Assembly: GCA_020152595.1 (NCBI GenBank)
Contig: JAIGNY010000703.1
Location: 2,162,001 to 2,226,000, forward strand
Origin: Chiridota heheva
Taxonomy: Eukaryota > Echinodermata > Holothuroidea > Apodida > Chiridotidae
Length of the DNA stretch: 64,000 nucleotides
Direction: 5' to 3'
Part shown: one piece after another, positions 58,297 to 64,000 of the stretch
How the letters are laid out: every line of letters begins with the position of its first letter
How positions within the stretch are numbered: position 1 is the stretch's first letter
Position numbers and translations under genes: made by a program
Notes under the pieces: generated by a model
Database searches by the model: none
What the model was told of the DNA's origin: nothing
Seen by the model: only the letters and a program-made list of their open reading frames with translations

Positions 58297-58876
58297 GAAA
58301 GGATTACTTCTGTTGTCAAACAAGTTCATTTTTAATGAAAGAGGACTTCAAAAGAAACAAAATGGTGAAGAGAGCGTTCAAATATCTTATTCCGTTAAGA
58401 AGATATTCAAGTCTAAAGCTCTGTCTTATCTGTGTAGAAATGACTGGTACTTGTGTAAAGTCTACTATGGAAAGTTGGTGTTCACATCCTTACATTCTTA
58501 ACAATTGTCAATTTATTTTAATGAAAGTTTATATAAATTTAAAATGTTTTTACTCAAACTGTCTTCAGGTGGTACATTATAAATACCCCTACTAGATTCA
58601 GATTTACTACTTTTTTGACATATCTTATGGTTTTTAAGCCACAAAATCGCAGAACAAAATATGATAGAATACATAAAACGACTTTGAGAAATCTGAGGCT
58701 ACAACATCACAACTAGTCTGATCATTTCAGTTGTTTCTACACAAATGATACCAAACCAACTTCGATATCTCCTTAACAGAGTAAGATTTTTGAATGGTTT
58801 CTTCACTATTTTGTTTCTTTTTAAGTCCTTGTTCATTTAATACAAATTTGCTTGACCACTGAACTTATCCTTTAAG
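58297..58876. mobile_element. Long-inverted-repeat MITE family E, copy 3
   Basis: Left AAAGGATTACTTCTGTTGTC, GAGGACTTCAAAAGAAACAA and TCTTATTCCGTTAAGAAGAT. The right arm is the diverged complement (CTTAACAGAGTAAGATTTTT, TTTGTTTCTTTTTAAGTCCT, CTGAACTTATCCTTTA). Arms of about 120 bp can pair. It ends about 20 bp from the donor of gene B exon 2. Confidence 0.8.
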
Positions 58877-58896
58877 GAAGAATAAGCAATACTCAC

Positions 58897-59168
58897 CTGA
58901 TTCCTTGTCACAGCTGACTTCATGAGCACAATCGCAAATCATTATGCTCAATTTTCCCAACAATTTATCATCTGCACCCGCATAGCTTGCTTTGATTTTC
59001 AACAGCAAGTCTTCATCTACTTCACCGACAAGATGTTTAGAAACAGACAGGTCAGGTTTTGCAGGTGATGACTTAACTCGAATCGTAACCTTTGCTGGGA
59101 CACTGACCCCCACGTCATCCAGAACATAATAGTAGAATGAGGTAATTCCACTGAAACCTTTCGGGGGA
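58897..59168 (-). CDS. Gene B exon 2: cadherin-like repeat
   Basis: A 272-nt exon, phase 2 in and phase 1 out, bounded by ATGAACAG and GTGAGT. It starts SPPKGFSGITSFYYYVLDDV and VPAKVTIRV, the closing strands of a VCBS/Tandem-95 repeat, then enters a second repeat (PDLSVSKHLVGEVDEDLLLK). It ends CDCAHEVSCDKES, whose cysteines continue into the CRC motif of exon 3. Several upstream in-frame codons before the acceptor are intron read-through and are not included. Confidence 0.85.
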
Positions 59169-59299
59169 CTGTTCATGCAGAAGGAAAAGTATGTATATTT
59201 AATACATTTTTGAAGTATTATAGTATATGGACCATCCTCGGTGGCAGTGGCTGCACCAGGATGGTGTCCAGGGGAAATGGGGACATTGTGATACAAATT

Positions 59300-59794
59300 A
59301 TCGGGAAATTACAAGCTCAAAAAGAGGCACTTAAAACTTTTCCCGATGAGCAATGCAGTGAAAACCATTCTCTAAACCCCTGACTAAGATTTTTATTCAC
59401 CAGAAAAAGCTATAAATTCTAAACAAAAAGGTTTTTAAATTATGAAAAAACACCCAGATTCCACATTATGGCTAAATACAGTTTGAAGAATTTGTAATGT
59501 ATGCAAAAGTTGTGATGTATGAAAGAGAAGACAGATCAACACCTTTGAAGTAAATCTCATAAATTTCAGTCATTAAAAATTATCAGACTAATTTCTCTTG
59601 CTAATTTCTGACTGAGGGTATAAAGATTCGAAACCACTTGGTAATATTCAACTAAAACCATTCAAAGAACATTAGTGAAAAATAATAAGTTAACATATTA
59701 AAAATTCAAAGGCATTTCCTTTCCAATGTCACAAATATAAACACAAATTTGCATTTATTCTAGGCATTAAAATTTAAGATGATGTAAATGCAAA
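59300..59794. other. Intron 5' of gene B exon 2
   Basis: AT-rich unique sequence with no recognised element. Confidence 0.45.
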
Positions 59795-60105
59795 ATGAGA
59801 AATGGTCCGTCAATCATCAGTTTCACTTCAGGCAAAGATACACAGCTATTTTTATCACCAGTTTGAAAACAAACTTATCTAAGACACCTAACACGGATGA
59901 ATTTTCACAAAAGTGCCATTATTCAGCTCTGGTTTGCAAATAGCCTTGGCTTAATGTGGTTTGCATGGGAATGGGGTAAAACAATCATTGTTTTGAGTGG
60001 AAATACAATACACAGAACAGGAAATCAGGTTAGTAATTGCCATACCTGAATTTTCAGGATTAACTCAGGTGTCGGGTGCGGGTAGGCTTAAAGAAAAACT
60101 TTTCG
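59795..60105. repeat. Interspersed repeat family D, copy 3
   Basis: AGAAATGGTCCGTCAATCAT, AGACACCTAACACGGATGAA and GGTGTCGGGTGCGGGTAGGC match the copy at 57680 with internal deletions. Confidence 0.8.
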
Positions 60106-60221
60106 GCATGAGTAAATGGTCAATTCGTAACTGACTTTGATGAAACTTTTGCTATTTAAAGGCCTATACTACCTGTCCACAGATCTTATTAAAGGAATAT
60201 TCCCGTGAATTTCATGTACAT

Positions 60222-60641
60222 CGGCAATTTTTAATAGGCCAGACAATCCAATCTGGACCGTGAACAATAGTCATTATACAATGCAATACAGTGCATTGCA
60301 TGTAAGATCAATCCGAATGAGATTGTTAAAATTGCAAAATACTCGTTTATTTTGAGGTTTTTTCCTAGGCAGATCAGCTCAATAAATCAAATCAAATGTT
60401 ATCTTTAGTGCTGCTATAAATTGGGCTTGCAGCTTGTCAAAGGAAGGTGAGTAAGAGAAATAGCCGACATCTGGCATACATCCATCTAATTGCGCATGCT
60501 CTCAACTTGTTTGTATTCATGGACTGTTTTGACGGGTTTTGTTTGCCACACAATTGGCCCACGGCCTGAAGCTGTTGTGAAATGACGGCCTGTAGCTGTT
60601 GTGAAATAATGGCCCTTTCAAAATTTAATTAAGAACCCTTG
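60222..60641. mobile_element. hAT-like MITE H1, copy 2 (inverted)
   Basis: Begins CGGCAATTTTTAATAGGCCA and ends TTAATTAAGAACCCTTG, the reverse of the copy at 14787-15218. Flanks ATGTACAT and ATGTATAT are a possible 8-bp duplication with one mismatch. A short internal duplication, CGGCCTG-AGCTGTTGTGAAA, appears twice near 60560-60605. Confidence 0.85.
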
Positions 60642-60647
60642 ATGTAT

Positions 60648-61150
60648 ATGAAGGACTATGAAAGAAATAATTTGGTGTAAAATCATATTGGTATCTTTTT
60701 CCGTTTAGGAGTTATTGCATTTCAAAGATTGCTTGGTAGTGTTGAAAGTGACCTCGCAGTGTAAAATGTGATGTCATAAAGGCATATTCAAGACATTTTT
60801 TGTGTATTTCTTTGGCCTCTTCCTAAATTACTAATAGCACTTTTTTGTTTCTTTATTAAGATGGGGTATAACATCCATCTTAGAACAACGTGCTTTGCCC
60901 ATAAACCATATTACACTCTAAACCAAAGAAAAACATTTCTTTGTTTTATAGAAATACACAAATTGCCTTGGATCTACCTTTATGACATCACATCTTACAC
61001 TGTGAGGTCACTTTTCAACACACTCATGCAATCTTTGAAATGCCATTACTCCTAAATGAAAAAGATATCAACATGATTTTCACACCAAATTGTTTCTTTA
61101 ATAATCCTCTATCATATGTATGAAAATGAAAATTCACAGGAATATTTCTT
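60648..61150. mobile_element. MITE family B, copy 4
   Basis: It shares TTTTTCCGTTTAGGAGTTAT, TTAAGATGGGGTATAACATC, TGCTTTGCCCAT and TCCTCTATCATATGTATGAA with the other copies. The two halves are diverged inverted copies. Confidence 0.75.
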
Positions 61151-61502
61151 TATAGGAATATTCCCATGGTTTTTTGTAATATTTCCATGTTTTTGTAATA
61201 TTTCCATGTTTTTGTTTTTTTGTAAAATTTTATTTCAAAGAACATACTTATAGAGTCAATTTGGTACAAATATCAGGTTGATATCATATTTTTTCAGGAA
61301 AAATGGATTTTTAAAGACTCCCAATTGCATTTTAAAGTTTTGTACAGTATGATGAAATTGTGTTTGATGTTTTTGTGAACCTTAAAATCTGAATATCTTC
61401 AATAGGAATAACATATCAACATGATTTTTAAACTAAATTGTTTTAAAAATGTTTCTCTTTTTTATGAAAGGTTAGAAAAAACACGGGAATATTCCTTTAT
61501 AA
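61150..61502. mobile_element. Palindromic MITE family C, copy 2
   Basis: AGGAATATTCCCATGGTTTT at the left and CACGGGAATATTCCTTTAT at the right. The interior matches parts of 36355-36966 (AATTTGGTACAAATATCAGG, TTGATATCATATTT). Confidence 0.7.
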
Positions 61503-61792
61503 GATTTGTGGACAGGCACTATAGACTAGTAGCGAAAAATTCATGAAGTTCTTTAAAGAAAATTATCCTCCATCATATGAAAAGAAAACATCACGGGAAT
61601 ATTCCTTCAAAACAAAACAATCTATATACAAGATAAGTTATCTTTCTTTTTTTCAAAGCAATTCCCACATTACATTGATCTAATTGTAATTTATTTGCAA
61701 ATAAAATGAAAATCTCATCTAGCACATTATTTCTTTCATTAATACCTTTTTTAACGAAACTTAAATGCAGTGGGGTTACTCTTCGCTCTCAC

Positions 61793-61979
61793 CTGAAAAC
61801 AAACTGGCCAGTCGCATTATCGGTGAAGTGAACATCTGTGTTTCCTTCAGGTAGAACCTTGAATTGCAGTGAGGATGGAAGCTCCTCCCCTTCACGAGGA
61901 CACATTGTCAGCTGACCAAAGAGCTGATGACCCTCATGACTCTTGAACCACTGAGGTTGAGCTTGAAGACGGTCATTCA
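61793..61979 (-). CDS. Gene B exon 1 of window: cadherin-like repeat strand
   Basis: The acceptor TTTCTTTAG and donor GTGAGA bound 187 nt. It encodes NDRLQAQPQWFKSHEGHQLF and continues to NTDVHFTDNATGQFVF. The ending is the conserved 'xxNGxFxYxPxxxFxGxxxF' hairpin of VCBS/Tandem-95-type repeats, completed by the next exon. It enters in phase 1, so at least one further 5' exon lies upstream, probably outside the window. A partial copy of its 3' end is found at 62773-62870. Confidence 0.8.
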
Positions 61980-62015
61980 CTAAAGAAAAAACAAAACAAA
62001 CTTTCTGGACATCAT

Positions 62016-62540
62016 TAAAGGAGTGGTCAAGCAAGTTTATCTTATATGAAAGATTAAAAAAACAAAATGGGAAAAAATTATTCAAAATCTTATCCCGTTG
62101 AAAAGATATTCAAGTTTAAAGCTTTGTGTAGAAATGACTGGTGTAGTAAGTCTACTATGGAAAGTTGGAGCCATATCCTTACATTTTTAACAATTCTTAA
62201 TGTATTTTAAAGAAAATTTATTTTTAGAATAACTTTTTTTCCTTCAGGTGATTAATTAAAATTATTCTTACTAGATTCAGTTTTACTGCTTTCTTAAAAC
62301 ATTCAATGGTTTTTAAGCCACAAAATCATAAAACAAAGTATTATAGAATACATAAAGACTTTTGAGAATCTGAGGCTGTGATGACACAAATAAACTGGTT
62401 TCTCAACAAATAATACCAAACTTTAAACTGAAAAATCTCCTTACTGAAATAAGATTTTTGAATGCTTTCTTCACTATTTTGATGTCCTTTTCACATAAGA
62501 TGAACTTGTTTAACCCCTGAACTAATAGTAATCCTTTTAA
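62016..62540. mobile_element. Long-inverted-repeat MITE family E, copy 4
   Basis: AAAGGAGTGGTCAAGCAAGT and CAAAATCTTATCCCGTTGAA at the left; AAATAAGATTTTTGAATGCT and TTAACCCCTGAACTAATAGT at the right. It begins about 37 bp upstream of the acceptor of gene B exon 61793-61979. Confidence 0.75.
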
Positions 62541-64000
62541 GGTCTATTGACAGGTACAAATGTTTTCTGTTCACCCACTGACCGAAAAAAGCATTACATA
62601 TCGAGATTCATAATTTTTGAATTTTGAAAATAGCATATGGAGTTTTCATTTTCAATATATTGAAAAAGTGTGATGCATGAAGAGGAAAAAATTATCATTT
62701 AAATTCTACCATCTAACCAGGAGAAAATTCCAGTTGGGATTTTCCCAACTGGTCCCAATTGGGAATTTTTCATTGATACCTTTTTTAACGAAACTAAAAT
62801 GCAGTGGGGGTTACTCTTTGCTCTCACCTGAAAACAAACTTGTCAGTCGCATTATCGGTGGAGTGGACATTTTACTTTAAACTATAACTTTAAACTTAAC
62901 TTTACACTAGGTGTACGGACAGGTTGAGGCAGAATTAGCAAACAGGTTTATAATCCTCTAAAAAACATAAAGAAATCAAAAGATTTCATCAAAATCTGTT
63001 CCTAATTGACCATTTTACAGCTTTTTGTAAAAATATGGGCAAAAATGCAAATTTTTGTGTTACTCTTGTGATGTTTGAACGAGACATAGGCTCTTATTTC
63101 TGATGAAGATCCATTGTCTTTAACTCTCTGTCATTTTTCTTTGAAAAAAAAAATGAAGATAATTTCATGAAGAGGATTTTATCTTTTCCATACCCCCAAC
63201 CAACCTGAGCTGGAGAAGGCATTTTGAACATTTTCAGGTCTGAGAGGCAAAAATATAAATAAACCAAAAGCATTTTGAGGTGTACAGATATGTGTACAAC
63301 ATATTTTCAAAATTCAAAAAGACTATTAAACTCAGAATGTGATGCTCTTTTGTGGTATAAACTGGTGTTAATGTCCATAGACCCTTAAAAGGAGTCTAAA
63401 AGATAAATTCTAGCAGATTTGATGAGATGAGATTTTTATATTTTATAACAAGTTTCCATCACCATAAAACAATATGGCTGATGCAACCTCCAGGTCTGAC
63501 CTTTCAAAGTGCTTAATAATTAACTTCCCATTAAGTCTAAACTTCCCAATACATTCGCTGTCTTAAGCCAGTAAAAACCTCAAATCTGTCTGGGTCTATT
63601 ATCTATTGCTCACAACAGAAACCACCATCCAGCACAAGCAATTACATCAAGGTTACACACTTCACTTCACTTTCCATGGTCATAATCTGACATTGATAGT
63701 AAACAAATTATACTGCAGCTCACTAACTTTAACGCTCACCACAAGGACAAAAGTATTCCCCTGTAGTCAATGTGTCTGGCTTGAAGTATTAATTCACAGA
63801 TAGGATGGCCCAAATAGTGAAGGTTGTGTTTGTTTATTTATGAGTGATTTTAAGTGATGTTTTTGTCCAACCTTGTAGGCTTTAAGGATTTTTGGACCAA
63901 AAATCTATTGCAACAGATTTTCACCATGCTTTAGTCATATACACACAACTAAAGAAATGCATTAAGTATGTTTGGCCCTTATTCTCCGCCAACCCGACAC
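62541..64000. other. Intron upstream of the first visible gene B exon
   Basis: Apart from the partial exon duplicate at 62773-62870, this is AT-rich unique sequence. I found no minus-strand exon that would leave phase 1 and join the exon starting at 61979, so the next 5' exon is probably beyond the window. Confidence 0.5.
62773..62870 (-). pseudogene. Partial duplicate of gene B exon 61793-61979 (3' end plus donor)
   Basis: About 98 bp here repeat 61741-61838 at roughly 90 per cent identity. The copy covers the last 45 or so bases of the exon, its GTGAGAGC donor and about 50 bp of the following intron. The copied frame still reads VHSTDNATDKFVF, but a TAA lies just upstream and no acceptor is evident. 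It is most simply a relic of a local tandem duplication. Confidence 0.75.

Overview
This window is gene-poor, repeat-rich eukaryotic DNA, most likely from a marine invertebrate. The evidence is short exons separated by multi-kilobase AT-rich introns with GT/AG borders, tRNA-derived SINEs, many short inverted-repeat DNA transposons (MITEs), a non-LTR retrotransposon and an unusual number of minisatellites. The species cannot be fixed from the sequence; a deuterostome such as an echinoderm or hemichordate is a guess. There are no bacterial operons, rRNA genes or CRISPR arrays.

Two spliced genes can be built from reading frame, splice sites and phase, and they converge. Gene A (+ strand) contributes its last six coding exons (1034-14732, 218 residues, stop at 14730-14732): a Ser-rich disordered tail ending in a compact charged and hydrophobic C-terminus that I do not recognise. 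Gene B (- strand) contributes seventeen coding exons (61979 down to 22736, 1084 residues to the stop). All sixteen junctions keep phase. It encodes an extracellular protein with divergent tandem cadherin-like (VCBS/Tandem-95-like) beta-sandwich repeats, then a thyroglobulin type-1 domain, a thrombospondin type-1 repeat and a Cys-rich C-terminus. Its 5' part lies beyond position 64000.

The remainder is introns, an 8 kb intergenic gap (14733-22735) and mobile DNA. Transposon calls resting on visible termini and target duplications are a hAT MITE with an 8-bp duplication (14787-15218) and a second copy (60222-60641), a PIF/Harbinger-like MITE nested in a SINE with TAA duplications (17089-17479), TTAA-flanked piggyBac-like MITEs (5773, 7228, 40595, 55595), two related elements carrying a decayed THAP zinc-finger start (25684, 49570), and a decayed EN-RT-RNase H non-LTR retrotransposon (45650-49510, -) with a second 3' fragment (5955-7210, +) and a 3'-tail relic (35958-36090).

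About fifteen tandem arrays fill roughly 13 kb. The most striking observation is that several were seeded from inside mobile elements: an array of the tRNA A-box segment (3226-4518), an array of the tRNA-like B-box segment (471-836), a 31-bp array inside a MITE (27155-27910), a 68-bp triplication at a piggyBac-like terminus (56553-56756) and probably one (TA)n tract. Long open frames crossing the arrays are products of stop-free repeat units and are not called as genes.
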